From Acidobacterium sp. (GTDB lineage: Bacteria; Acidobacteriota; Terriglobia; Terriglobales; Acidobacteriaceae): a stretch of 44,351 nucleotides of DNA. Below are positions 16,537 to 27,700 of this stretch, in pieces. Within the stretch, counting starts at the first letter, position 1; every line of letters begins with the position of its first letter. The notes under the pieces were generated by a model. The model ran no database searches. It was given only the letters and a program-made list of their open reading frames with translations, and was not told where the DNA came from. The stretch lies in assembly GCA_027315385.1 (NCBI GenBank), contig DAHUYD010000127.1, forward strand, positions 1 through 44,351, given 5' to 3'. The position numbers were made by a program, and so were the translations under genes.

Positions 16537-16858
16537 GCAACGGCATTGCGCCATTTTAAAGCAATGGATGGGCGGCCGAAGGGGCGAGGCGGGTATGGCA
16601 TACGGTTATCGGAGAGAAAGCAATTGCTGATAGGGCTTGCGCTTTGGCGCGAGGCAAAGCGAGAATGACGTATCGCGCCTGTGAGCCTGGCGCCGGCGGA
16701 AAGCCCTCCAAAGACGCAGGGTTTCGCCTCCTTCCCTGTCGAAGAACCCAGAATTTGTTACGAACGCTCGGCGCGCGTTTGCGCGGCGTTGCGCGCATGG
16801 GCTGCGAGCTGCGAGCCGCGAGCGGAGTTGCGTTTCAACAAGTTGAATCCTCCCGAAA
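16537..16858. other. Spacer between ADOP and glnA loci
   Basis: A + strand frame (16644-16916) is open but has skewed Arg/Gly-rich composition, no family, and runs through a strong terminator, so I do not call it. The ADOP promoter should lie here on the minus strand. The + strand terminator just after it has no assigned gene, which leaves room for a short RNA. Confidence 0.35.
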
Positions 16859-16895
16859 GCCCGTGGCTTTGTCTCCCGCCACGGGCCTCTTTTTT
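16859..16895 (+). terminator. Rho-independent terminator, + strand
   Basis: GCCCGTGGC (16859-16867) pairs perfectly with GCCACGGGC (16878-16886) over a 10-nt loop and is followed by CTC and six T's. It is a strong intrinsic terminator reading rightward, yet no + strand gene precedes it. It may also act weakly on leftward read-through from glnA. Confidence 0.7.
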
Positions 16896-16927
16896 GGGAG
16901 CTCTCTTCCCTTCTGACGGAAATGAAA

Positions 16928-16950
16928 AGCCCCGGTTGTGGACCGGGGCT
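16928..16950 (-). terminator. Terminator of the glutamine synthetase gene
   Basis: Read on the minus strand, AGCCCCGGT and ACCGGGGCT form a 9-bp stem with a 5-nt loop, followed by TTTCATTT. It begins 28 nt after the glnA stop. Confidence 0.75.
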
Positions 16951-16977
16951 TCGCGCGGCTGCGCAGGTTTAATGCCG

Positions 16978-18408
16978 TCAGAACTGGTTCCAGAGGAACT
17001 GGTTGTAGACCTCGTGGTGGAACTGTACTTCCTGCGGTTTGACGAAAGTGCCGAGGAGCCGCGGGCAGCGGTCGGCGGACGCCTGCTTCAGGTCGGCATA
17101 GCGGCCTTTCACATCGGCGCCGAGGAGCTTCGTGGTCCATGGGGCGTTGCGGAAATTCTCGATCGCGGTGTAGATGTTGTCGGGGAGATAGCGCTCGGCC
17201 TGGCGAAGGTTTTTGGTCTTCGAGGTTTCGCCTTCGATGCCCGTCTTGAAGACCGAAAGCATCACGAGGTACGGGTTCGAATCCGGCGCGACGGAGCGGA
17301 CCTCGACGCGCATGGAGCGCTCGTTGCCGATGGGGATACGGATCATGGAACCGCGGTCAACGGCGGAGGCCTTGATCTGGTTAGGCGCTTCGAAGTGGGG
17401 ATCGAGGCGGCGGTAGGCATTGACGCTGGAGTTGAGCATGAGGCAGATGTCGTTACCGTGGGTGAGAATACGATCGACGAATGCCCAGCCGGTGGAGGAG
17501 AGTTTCTCTTCGCCTTTCGGATCCCAGAAGAGGTTTTTGCCGTCTTTGCTGATGGAGACGTTGGTATGCATGCCGCTGCCGTTGACACCGACGACCGGCT
17601 TGGGCAGGAAGGAGGCGGTCATGCCGAGGCGCGTGGCGACCTGGCGGCACACCAGTTTGTAGAGCTGAATCTGGTCGGCGGCGGCGACGACTTCGCCGTA
17701 GCCGTAGTTAATCTCAAACTGGGAGGGCGCGACCTCGGGGTGATCCTTTTCGTTCTCGAAGCCCATGGCGCGCTGCACCTCGGCAACTGTGTCGATGAAG
17801 GTGCGGAGCGGGTCGCCGGGAAGCGAGTGGTAGTAGCCGCCGGTGTTGACATAGTCGAACTTGCAGGTGGCGCCGAAAGTGCGCTCCGCGTCGACGCCGG
17901 CGAACAGGAAGCCCTCGATCTCGTTGGCGGCGTTCAGGGTGAATTTGTTCTTCGCAAACTGCTCTTTGGCGAAAGTCTTGAGCAGGCCGCGGGTATCGCC
18001 GCCGTAGGGGGTGCCGTCCTTGTCGATGACATCGCCGAAGACGAGGACTTTGCCGGCGCCGAAGATGTCGGCGGGAGCATAGTAGAAGGCGCTCCAGTCG
18101 ATACCGAGACGCAGATCGCTTTCCTTCTGCGCAGTGAAACCGCGGATGGAGGAGCCGTCGAAGGTGAGGTTCTCGTAGGCCTTCAGCAGAAACTTTTTAT
18201 CGTAGTCGAGCATGTGAAGGCGGCCTTCGAGATCGCAGAAGAGCACCGTAACGGCCTTGACGCCCTTGCTGTCAGTCAGATATTTGAGCCGTTCTTCCTG
18301 GATCTTGTCCGGAGCCACACGCTTTCTGCGCTGCTCCTTGGCTTTCAGGTTGAACTCCTCCAGCTCGTCATAACTCAGTGCCTGGAAACTCCGGTAATCA
18401 GTGGACAT
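16978..18408 (-). CDS. glnA: Glutamine synthetase
   Basis: A 476-residue enzyme of the GS-I fold that makes glutamine from glutamate, ammonia and ATP. FDGSSIRGF at 83-91 is the N-domain signature. NGSGMHTN near residue 275 is the ATP-binding signature. NEIEGFLF and NERSMRVEVR supply metal and substrate contacts. The N-terminus is about 35 residues longer than in E. coli GlnA and is rich in Lys/Arg/Glu. The loop that carries the adenylylated Tyr in GS-I-beta (NLYDLPPEE in E. coli) seems to be absent, so control by GlnE is unlikely. ATG 18408 follows GAGGAGA and is preferred over a longer frame to 18765. It appears to be monocistronic, with its own terminator. It could be a glnA paralogue and not the main enzyme. 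Confidence 0.9.
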   Translation of the reverse strand: MSTDYRSFQALSYDELEEFNLKAKEQRRKRVAPDKIQEERLKYLTDSKGVKAVTVLFCDLEGRLHMLDYDKKFLLKAYENLTFDGSSIRGFTAQKESDLRLGIDWSAFYYAPADIFGAGKVLVFGDVIDKDGTPYGGDTRGLLKTFAKEQFAKNKFTLNAANEIEGFLFAGVDAERTFGATCKFDYVNTGGYYHSLPGDPLRTFIDTVAEVQRAMGFENEKDHPEVAPSQFEINYGYGEVVAAADQIQLYKLVCRQVATRLGMTASFLPKPVVGVNGSGMHTNVSISKDGKNLFWDPKGEEKLSSTGWAFVDRILTHGNDICLMLNSSVNAYRRLDPHFEAPNQIKASAVDRGSMIRIPIGNERSMRVEVRSVAPDSNPYLVMLSVFKTGIEGETSKTKNLRQAERYLPDNIYTAIENFRNAPWTTKLLGADVKGRYADLKQASADRCPRLLGTFVKPQEVQFHHEVYNQFLWNQF

Positions 18409-18761
18409 ACGTCTCCTCGTCGATGAAATAGCTCCCGAACCCGCCCCACCAAGATGGGACCTGGGGCAGCCGGGACGACGAGGTGCCGACGGCGCACAGG
18501 CGATCGCGGGTGGGAGCTTCCCTTTCAGGGTATCGCCCTGGATATAAAGATCTTGCTCTAAAAAGGCGCGCAATTGTGGAAATCGAGGACGTGAGCGGCG
18601 GCCGGACGGTAGCACGGCGCTCGAAAGACGGTCAAAGCGGCGGGAAACGGCCCGTTCCTGAAAGCCGCTCCCGCAGAGTCCGTTGGGGGGCGACTTGCGT
18701 GCGCCGAGTCTCCGGTGAAGCGGCGGGCAGATGCCGGGTTCACTGCCCGCTGGCGGGATTC
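18409..18761. other. Spacer between glnA and the giant gene
   Basis: No gene is supported. It must hold the glnA promoter and leader on the minus strand and the 3' end of the giant transcript. CCCGC/GCGGG near 18749-18760 forms a short hairpin just after the giant gene's stop, without a T-tract. I cannot place a confident promoter. Confidence 0.4.
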
Positions 18762-21700
18762 TCACTGCGTAGTGAAGGTGGCGACAACGCCGGTGCTGGA
18801 GTAGACATTTCCGGCGATGTCGGTGAGGTACCAGTTGGGACTCGCGGTAACGATGTCGTAGATGGTGGCAGGGGCAAGCGCAGTGACCGGGGCGAGGGTC
18901 ACCGTCTTGTCGTCGGGTGAGATGGTGAAGGTGGTACCCACAGTGACCTGGGTGTTGTGCACCCGCAGGTAAACATGGGCCGAGTCGATGAGCACAGGGT
19001 TCATAGCCTCGCTGAAAGTGACTGACAGGGCGGATATGTTGTCAGGCACGGCTGTGGCGTTGTTGGCGGGGCTGGTGGAGGCGACCGTGGGCGGCGTCCA
19101 GTCGAAGTTCGCGCCGGTAGTGAAGGTGGTGGTGACCGGCGCGATGGCGTTGCCTTCGTAGTCGGTGACGCCCGAGACGCTGAAGGTGTAGGTGGTATTC
19201 GGCAGGAGCGCGGAGGGCAACTGGGCCATGATGCCGGTGTCGCCGATCTCGGGCACGAGATTGATGGCCAGCGGACTGCCTCCCTGTGGAGTGAGGGTAA
19301 TGCCGGAGAGGGAGTTGACGGAGAGCGGCTCGCTGAAGAGCAGACCGAGGCTGGTGCCGAGGCCGAATGGGCCGTTGTTGGAATTGAGAGGCACGCCCGT
19401 AAAGCCGTTCGGCGGATTGGTCTGCAGCAGGGACGGTCCTGTAGTGTCAGGGCCCGCGCCGGTGTAGAAGGTGTACGAGCCGCCGTTGTTCTGGGCGTTG
19501 CCGGTGAGATCGAGGGCGTTGTTGCAGGTGTAGTTGTACTCCGCGCCGGCGGTCAGCGGCTTTTGCGGCGTCATGGTGACGGACATCAGATCCGAGGAAT
19601 AGCTATAAGTAACCTGGACCTGCGAGCTGGTGGCATAACTCCACACGTAAGTGCCGCCCGGAGCAATGCTGGCTGGATCCATGGGTTCCGTGTAACGGCA
19701 TGTGAAGCCGGCATTGGTGCCGATGCCGGTAGTGCTGTTCGGGAAGTCGAAGGAGACGTTGGGGTTGGTGTAGTCGGGCGCCTGAGCGGTGGTGAACTGC
19801 GAGGAAGCCGAACTGAAGGTGTTTCCGGCGTAGTCGAGCAGACCGGAGGTCGTGACAGAGATGGAGGTGGACGGCGGCAACGGGTTGAGCGGATAGAAAT
19901 TCGCGCCCATGAGATCGCTGCCGTTGTAGTTGTAGGACCAGGTTCCGGGGATGGCGTTGGCGCCGTTCATCACCAGAACATTGGTGGAGTTGACGGTGGT
20001 GCGGTCGGCCGGTTTGGAGAACTGAACGCGAATATAGGCGTTGGTTCCGACGTTGACGACACCGTTCGGCGGTCCGAGCGTGATGGTTCCGGGGGTGGTG
20101 TCGCCGGCAGCGGTGGTAGTGAAATAGGTTGTCCAGCAGCCGCCGGGCGTGGCGACGCCGTTGGTGCCCTTGACGCCGCTGGTGGCGCAGAAATAATACT
20201 GCGTGCTCGCGCTGAGGGGAGATACAGGGGTGATACGCACCAGATATGGAGTAACGGCGGCGATGTTAACGGGAGTGCCGCTATTGAAGTACAGGTTGGC
20301 AGCCGTAAGAGTAGTTGGATCGATGGGCTGGCTGTACTGAATGTCGATCCCGGCATTAGTGGGCACATTATTCGAACCATACCCCGGGCTAACCGCGACG
20401 ATGGTGGGCTGGGCGGTGGAGGGATCGACGGACGCAACGGTGGTGAAGGAATTGCTGGTGCTGCTGAAGGTGTCTCCACCGGTGTCCTGCACATTGGAGA
20501 AGAACCACTGGACGACGGCGCCGTTCGGGAAGGCGCTGCCGGGTGTGAACTGGACCTCGTAGCCGTTGGCCGCAGAAGTGACGGTTCCGGCAACGAGCTG
20601 ACCGTTTACGGTGACATTGACGTTGCCCGGGAGAGTGGACGCATTCACCTGACGGTTGAGGTAGAGAGTGAGCAGGGTATTTGTGGGGACGCCGGTGGCA
20701 TTGTTGGCCGGAGCGTTACCGATGACACTGCCGCCGCTGCTGGAAGGATCGACGAGAGTGCTGAAGGTGCTGATGAAGTCGGTCTGGAGACTGTTGCCGG
20801 ACATGTCGGCGATACCGCCGGCGGGCAGAGCGATGGTGTAGCTGGTGCCGTTATAGAGGGCGCCGGGGTTGAAGGTCATGGTGCGGTTGTCGGCCGACCA
20901 GGTGACGCTGCCATTAGTCTGGAGGCTCTGGCCCGCGAAGAGCATGGAGTTGTAATTCGCCGCGCTGCCTGGCGAGACGGACTTGTTGAAGGTGACGGAG
21001 ACAGGCTGATTGAGGCCGACATTCGCAGCGCCGTCGACCGGCTGGACGCCAGTGACCTGCAGGGCTGAGGTGTCTGGCGAGCTGGTGCTAACGGTGAAAT
21101 AGACGAGCTGCTGGCTGTAGCAGGCACCGGCCAGGAAGACTTCGTCGAGGACGTCGGTGGGGCCACCGCACTCGCCCACGTAGATAGTGGAACCCGCGGG
21201 ATAGGGGCTGGTGGGGGTGAAGGTGACCTGGTCGCCGACGACGGAGTAGGATCCGGCGATGCCGAGGGCGCTATTCCAGGTGTTCATGACCTTCAGCGTG
21301 CCGGCGTTGACCGTGGTGGGATCGAGGATCTGGCTGAAGGTGAGGACGATGGGCTGCGTGGCTGAGACTCCGCTGGCGCCACTCGGGATGTTGGTGCTGG
21401 AGAGCGCGAGTCCGGAGGTGGAGGCTGTGCCGGAGGTGGTGAAGGCGGAAGATGCAGGTGTGACAGGATTGCCGCTGGTATCGGTAAAGCCGGAGACCTT
21501 AGCGGTATAGGTGGCGCTGGGAGAGAGATTGGCGGGCTCCACATTGGGCTGGGCGGTGTAGACATTGTTGGCATAGCTGCCGCCGCAGGTTTCGCCGGAA
21601 TTTCCGCCGCAAGTACTCGTGCAGGCGGTGCTGGCACCGAGAGTGGAGTAGACGCCGTTGCCGCAGAAGCACTGGGTGCCGCTCTGAACTCCGGCATAGG

Positions 21701-24700
21701 TGTAGCCCTGCGATCCGCAGGCGGTCACGCAGCCTTCGACGGTCATGGAATTGCTGCTGTAGCTATAGCCGTTCAGGACGCGGTTGCCGTTGTCCGCATA
21801 GCAACCGAGGGAGGTTCCGACGGGCGAAGCGGTGGTGGGAGTGAAGGAAAGCGTCTGGCCATCGATCTGGCTGACGAAGCCCGGAATGGGATTGCTGAGG
21901 CTGTCGAAGAGCTGGAGGGAGTTTTGGCTCCAGCTGGTGACGTCGATGGGCGAACTGGAGGCAGCAATCAGCCTTGAATTCAGCGGTACTCCGGTGGATC
22001 CGTTGACGGGGCTGATGGCGACGGTGGGAGCGGTGGTGACTGCGGCCGTGCCGGTGTAGAAGTAGAGATCGATCTGGTTGCCGCTATTGCCGTTCTGGTC
22101 CTGATAGTTGCAGCAGGCCTGGTAATGGTAGAGGGTGTCGGGCAGCAGAGCAATCTGCGGCTGGAGGGTGACGCTGAGGCCGTCGGCGGACGGGGTGGCG
22201 GTAAGCGGAACCCACTGGCCACTCTGGTTCACGTACATGCGGAACGTGTTGTTGGTGACGGTAATGGGATTGAGCGGCTTGTTGAAGACAAGCTTCGGGA
22301 TGACGTTGGTGCCGACGGTCGCATAGTTGGGCGGGTCGTAACTGATGACAGAGGGTGGATTGATGTCATAGGTGGAGCCGGTGGTGAAGGAACTGGTTGC
22401 AGTTGGCACACCATTGCCGGCGGGATCCTTTACGCCGGCGACGGTGATGGTATAGGTAGTGCCGGCGGCGAGCGGCGTTTGCGGGACAAGCTCCACAACT
22501 GTGTTGCCGGCGCTCATGACCGGACTGGTGGGCACGGTTACGCCTCCAGTGCCGAGGGTGACGCCGGAGAGGGTGGTGGGATCGACGGCGCCGCTGAATT
22601 CGGCCTGGATGACAGCGTTGGCACCGATGTTTTTGGCTCCTCCGAGGGGATTGAAGAGGATGACCGCAGGGGCAGTGGAGGCAGAACCGAACTCGGCGTA
22701 GAAGCTCTGGGAATAGCCATTCACCTGATTGCCAGCCAGATCTGTACCGGTGTTCACGTTCAGGGTGTACTGGCGTCCCGCCGCAAGCGGCGAGGATGGG
22801 GCAAGATAGGCAGCTGACTGGTCACTGCTCCAGCTGAGGGTGGCGGGGATGGTGACGTTCAGCAGATTGTCGCGGATGTAGAAGCTGCTGGACGAGCTGA
22901 AGGTGGTGACATCCATCGACTCGCTGAACTGGACGGCGATGCTGGAGTTGGTGGGCACACTGCCACTGGTGGGAACGCTGGTCCAGACCACCGAAGGGGC
23001 GGTGAAGTCGGGGCCGGAGCCGGTCTGGAAGCTGGAGCTGTAGGCGATGGGATGGCCTTCGCGATCGATGATGCCATTGAGGTTCATGGTGAGGGTGGTG
23101 GAAGGCGGCAACGGCGCATTAGGGACAAACTCGATGCGTGTGTCGCTGGAGCTGATCCAGTAAGTGCCGGCGAGGGGCGTGGTTCCCTGCAGCACCTGGA
23201 AAGTATTGGCGTTGAGGCTTACCGGGTCAACGGGCTTGCTGAGGACGACACCGGGCGAGATATTGACGCCGACATTGTGAGCTCCGTTGTATGGAACGGC
23301 GCTGGCGATGACGGGCAGCGATGTGTCATCGGGCGAGCCGGTGTACACATACCAGTTTGCGGCAGTGGCGGGCACGCTGGTGGCGCTTTGCAGGCCAGTT
23401 GCGACGTAGACATAGATGTAGTGGTTGGCCGGCAGATCCGACTGCGGGACCATGAGCACCTCGTTCGGCTGAGGCTGGCTGTAGGTGACGGGCACATTGA
23501 GGGAGGTGCTGGAATCGTAGACGTAGATGTTACTGGAGTTCACCGTTGCCGCATTGAGCGGCGTGTTGAACTGCACGTCGAAGACCGTGTTTTGAGGAAC
23601 GGGATTGGAGTACTGCGGCGGTGAAGTTACCTGCACGGCGGGCACGAGAGTGCCTGTGCTTGCCGCCGTGTAGAAGTAGCCGGAGGCACCGTTGACGGGC
23701 GTGTTGTAGGTGCTGTCGGCCAGGCTGCCGGTGGTCCACCATTGAATGAGCGCGCCGTTGGCGAACGGCGAGGTGGGCGTGAACTGAAGCGTGTAGCCGC
23801 CATCGAGCACCTGGACCGAGCCTGGGACTGCTACGTTATTCTGCGCCACCTGGATGCCGCCGTTCGCGGTGCCGGAGTTAATAGGCAGATTGAAGTACAG
23901 GACGATGGGCTGGCTGGGATTGACACCGCCGGCGCCGTTGCCTGGACGCGAAGTGATGAGAGAGCCATTGGTGTTCGAGTCGTAGGGCGCGGTGTTGAAT
24001 ACGCTGGTGAAATTCGTAAGCGAATTGCCCTGCCAATCCTGGAGGTTGCTGTTGAGCATGGCGGTCATCGGTGTGCTGGAGGGGAGCGGATAGCAGTTGA
24101 ACTGGAGAGTGGTGTTGTCCTGAGACTTCATGTAGCTGCTGCCGGCGCACCAGGGCTGCTGCGAATCGCCGGAGAAGAGGGCGAAGTCCGAAGCTCCGGA
24201 TGGATTGACGGTGTTGGGGTTGAAAGAGCGGTTGAAGGTAGCCACGACGGGCGCGCGGAGGCCGACGTTAACGGCATTGGAGGCCGGCGCGAAGGCCGTG
24301 ACCTGGAAGGCCGAGCCGGCCACGGTGGCAGTGGCGCCGGTGGTGAAATTGGTGAGCTGCGTGTAGCAACCGCCGGCGCTGTCTCCCGCGAGATCCAGCG
24401 GGCCGTTGCAGGCGCCCACCCAAATATTGGTGTCGACGGGGAACGGGGTGTCGGGAGTGAAGGTGACGATGTTGCCATTGACCTGATAGTTGCCAGCGAT
24501 CTGCTGGTTACTGTTCCAGCCGACCATGACAGGGAGGGTGGCGGCGTTGACGGTGAGGGGATCGACCGGATTATTGAAGGTCAGGGTTATGTCCGTTGCG
24601 GTGGAGACGCCGGCGGCGTTGTTGGCCGGAGCCGCGCTGGTCAGCGACAGTGCCGAGGCGACACTGGCGCCGCAGGTTTCAACGGTGCCTGTGAGGCGGA

Positions 24701-27700
24701 GCCCTTCAATGTTGTTATCGGTGGAGCCGAATCCGAAGATGAGGTAATTGGTTCCGGGCGTAACAAAGCCAGTGATATCGATATTGAGGGGCACCAGGGC
24801 GGTGTTGGCGGTGCTCTGGTCGGACATGATGGGCGTGCCGTTTATCGCGAGGATGCCATTGTCGTCGTGGCCCCACGCGCCAGCCAGACACAGGTGTCCG
24901 GAGGGCAGCGGACTGGGCAGCGTGAAGCTGGTGGAATAGAAGCCATAGCTGTTGCCGGTGGCGCTGCCGGGATTAATGGCGATCCAGGAAGAGCTGGGGC
25001 CATTGGGAACCCAGGCACTGTAGAAATCGGGCTGACCAGGAGCCACAACTTTGAGCGGCTGCGTCCCGGGGTACTGGAATCCGGCCTCGCCGGAGGGTCC
25101 CGTGGTCGGGACATAGGTCCAGTGTGGATCGACGGTATCGCCGGTGGTGATGAGGTTGCCGGAAACATCGATGCCGGTGGACACATTAATATCCAGGGCA
25201 GTGGAAGTAGTCGTGAAGGTGCTGGTGAAGGTAGTTCCGGAATTTCCGATGACGTCGGAGTATCCGCTGACCTGAACCGTGTACACGGTGTTGCTTTGCA
25301 GGGCAGCCGTGGGCGTGAAGGTTAGGGTGACGAGGTCGCTGGAGAGCGACGGCGTGCCCGGGATCGGCGATCCGCCGGAAGGGGTGACCTGAATGACGTC
25401 GATGTTATTCGAGTTAATGGGAGCGCTGAACTTAACGACGATCTGAGTGTTGAGCGGTATCGAACTGGCGCTGTCAGCCGGGGAGACGTAGGTCACCTGC
25501 GGCGGCGTTGTGTCAGAGCCTGCTCCGGTTGTGAAGTAGGCGTCGATGCCGTTGAGGTAATTGCCGTCGACGTCGTAGTAACCCGAGCTTTGGTGCAGAT
25601 GGTAATATGTGTCTGGCAGCAGCGGCACCGATGGGGTTAAGGTGGCGCTGAGTCCGTTGGGAGCCGGGGCGACCGTGGCCTGGATGTACTTGCCGCTGTC
25701 GTCGTTGTAGAGGAGCAGCGTACCTGTATTGATGTCGATGGGGTTCACGGGCTTAGCGAACGCGACGGCGGGGGCAAAGTTGGTGCCGACGTTGCCCTGG
25801 CCGTTGAAGTTGACACTGGTGTGGTTCTGCACGGTATCCGGGCCGCTGCCGGTGGTGAAGGTGAAGGAACCGGGCGTGAGGGCATTGCCGGCGAGATCGG
25901 TCAGCGTGCTGCTGTAAGTGACTGTGTAAGTGGCGCCGGCAGCGAGGGGTGCGGAAGGGGTAAAGGTAACGATGGTCCCCGAGCCAATGGAGCTGGTGGG
26001 GCTGCTGTTCCAGCTATAGGCGCCAGCCACCGGGTTGCCGCCCGCTGTGAGGGTGAGCCCGGCTTGTGTGGATTGGTTCATGTCGGCGCTGAATTGAAGC
26101 TGGACGGAGACGTTCGTGCCGACTGCAGCGTTGGCGGGTGGATTGGCGGCGACAACCGTGGGGGCGGTGGTGGCGGCGGCATCCGCTGTATTTAGATACG
26201 CGCCGTAGCTGTTGAATGTGTTTCCAGTCGCGTCCTTGATGCCGCTGGCGAGCTGGAACAGATACTGCGAGTTGACTGCCAGCGGCGCATTGGGCGTGAA
26301 GGTGAGGACGCGTCCGGTGGCGTCGACGGTGATGGTACCGGGCACGGAAACATAGCCACCCGGATTGCTGGTAAGGGTGAGCAGGACGGTGCTGGAGGTG
26401 AAGGTGGTGCGGTTCATCGGCTGGCTGAAGACCGCGATGATACTGGCGTTGACGGGCATGCCTGTGGCGCTGTTGCCCGGGCTAAGCGAGAGGAGCGACG
26501 GAGCCGGAATGGTGACGGCTTGAATGGTAAAGCCACCCGCGACAGTCTCGACCTCGCTGTTGGTCGTGGTCGTTACGTCCGCTGGTCCGAGGGGAGCGGC
26601 AGCGGAGACGGTGATGTTGGCCGTGAGGCTGGTTGCGCTGTTGACGGTGGTGGAATTGGTGGTAATGTTCGGCCCGAACGTGGCGTTGGTGGTGCCGTTG
26701 ACCCAGTTGGTGTACAGACCGGCGATCGTGACATTGAGGGTCTGACCTGGGTTGCCGATGTTGGGGTTGATCTGCGTAATGACAGGGGTTCCCGGCGTGA
26801 CGGAGAAGCCGCTGCTGAGAGTTTCAGTCTGGGAATTGGTGGTGACGACGATATCGCGGGCGCCCGCAGTGGCAGTCGAGGAGATGGTGACGTTGGCCGT
26901 GAGCTGCGTGGCATTGGCTACCGTGACGAAGTTGGTTGTGGTGCCGGAGCCGAGGCTGACAGTGGTGACGCCCTGCTGGAAGCTGGTGAAGGCGCCATCG
27001 ATGACGACGTTGACCGTCGATCCGGCCTGACCGGTGCCGGGCGACGCTGAGTTGATGGCCGGAACTCCGGCAAGGACGGTGAAGCCGCCGGTAAGGGAGG
27101 CAACCTCGGAATTGGTGGTGACCGTAACCGTGTGCGAGGTGAGCGCGGCGGTGTTGCTGATGTTGATGTTGGCGACCGCGGTAGCCGGGCTGGTGACGGT
27201 GGTGCTGTTCACTGTGATATCGGTGCCGGCGCCGAAACTGGCGATGCTGACGCCGTTCACAAAGTTGGTGAACTGCCCAGTGAGCGTGACGTTGAGGCTG
27301 GACGCGCCCTGATTGCCGGTTGGAGGGTTAATGCCGATGAGCTTAGCGTTGCCATTGGTGACACTGAATCCGCCGAGGATGGTGGCAACTTCTCCTCCGG
27401 TGGTCATGGTGACGTCGTAGGCGCCGACCGCGACGGTCGATGGAATCGAGACGGTGACATTGGCGTGAGTCAGGTCAACGACGCTGATGCCGGTGACCTT
27501 GATGGCGCCTTCGCCAAAGGAAGCTGTGGTAACTCCGCTGGTGAAGTTCGTCTGGCTGCCGGTGACGAGCACGGTGACGGAGTTGCCCTGGCCGCCGCTG
27601 GCGGGACTGAGGCCGGCAATGGCAGCCGGTCCCGCGACGACCTGGAAGAGGGTGGAACTGCCGATGGCCTGGGTTCCGGAGGGCGTGCCCGTTGTGGTGA

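Larger units (their letters stand above)
18762..26507 (-). repeat. Twenty-one Big_5-like repeats arranged as a nine-domain super-repeat
   Basis: Residues about 3440-6020. Each unit has a P-x-N/G-A-x-x-V-x-x-N opening, an F-x-x-P/M-x-P/D strand, and ends with D-x-x-GN and F-T-T. Pairing by eye gives a period of nine: domains 1, 10 and 19, then 2, 11 and 20, 3, 12 and 21, and 4-9 with 13-18 are each other's closest partners. Unit A is about 3440-4608, unit B about 4609-5683, and unit C (three domains) about 5684-6020. Confidence 0.65.

Noticed and set aside
16644-16916. A 90-codon + strand protein before glnA
   Set aside because: It reads through a strong intrinsic terminator and has arbitrary Arg/Gly-rich composition.
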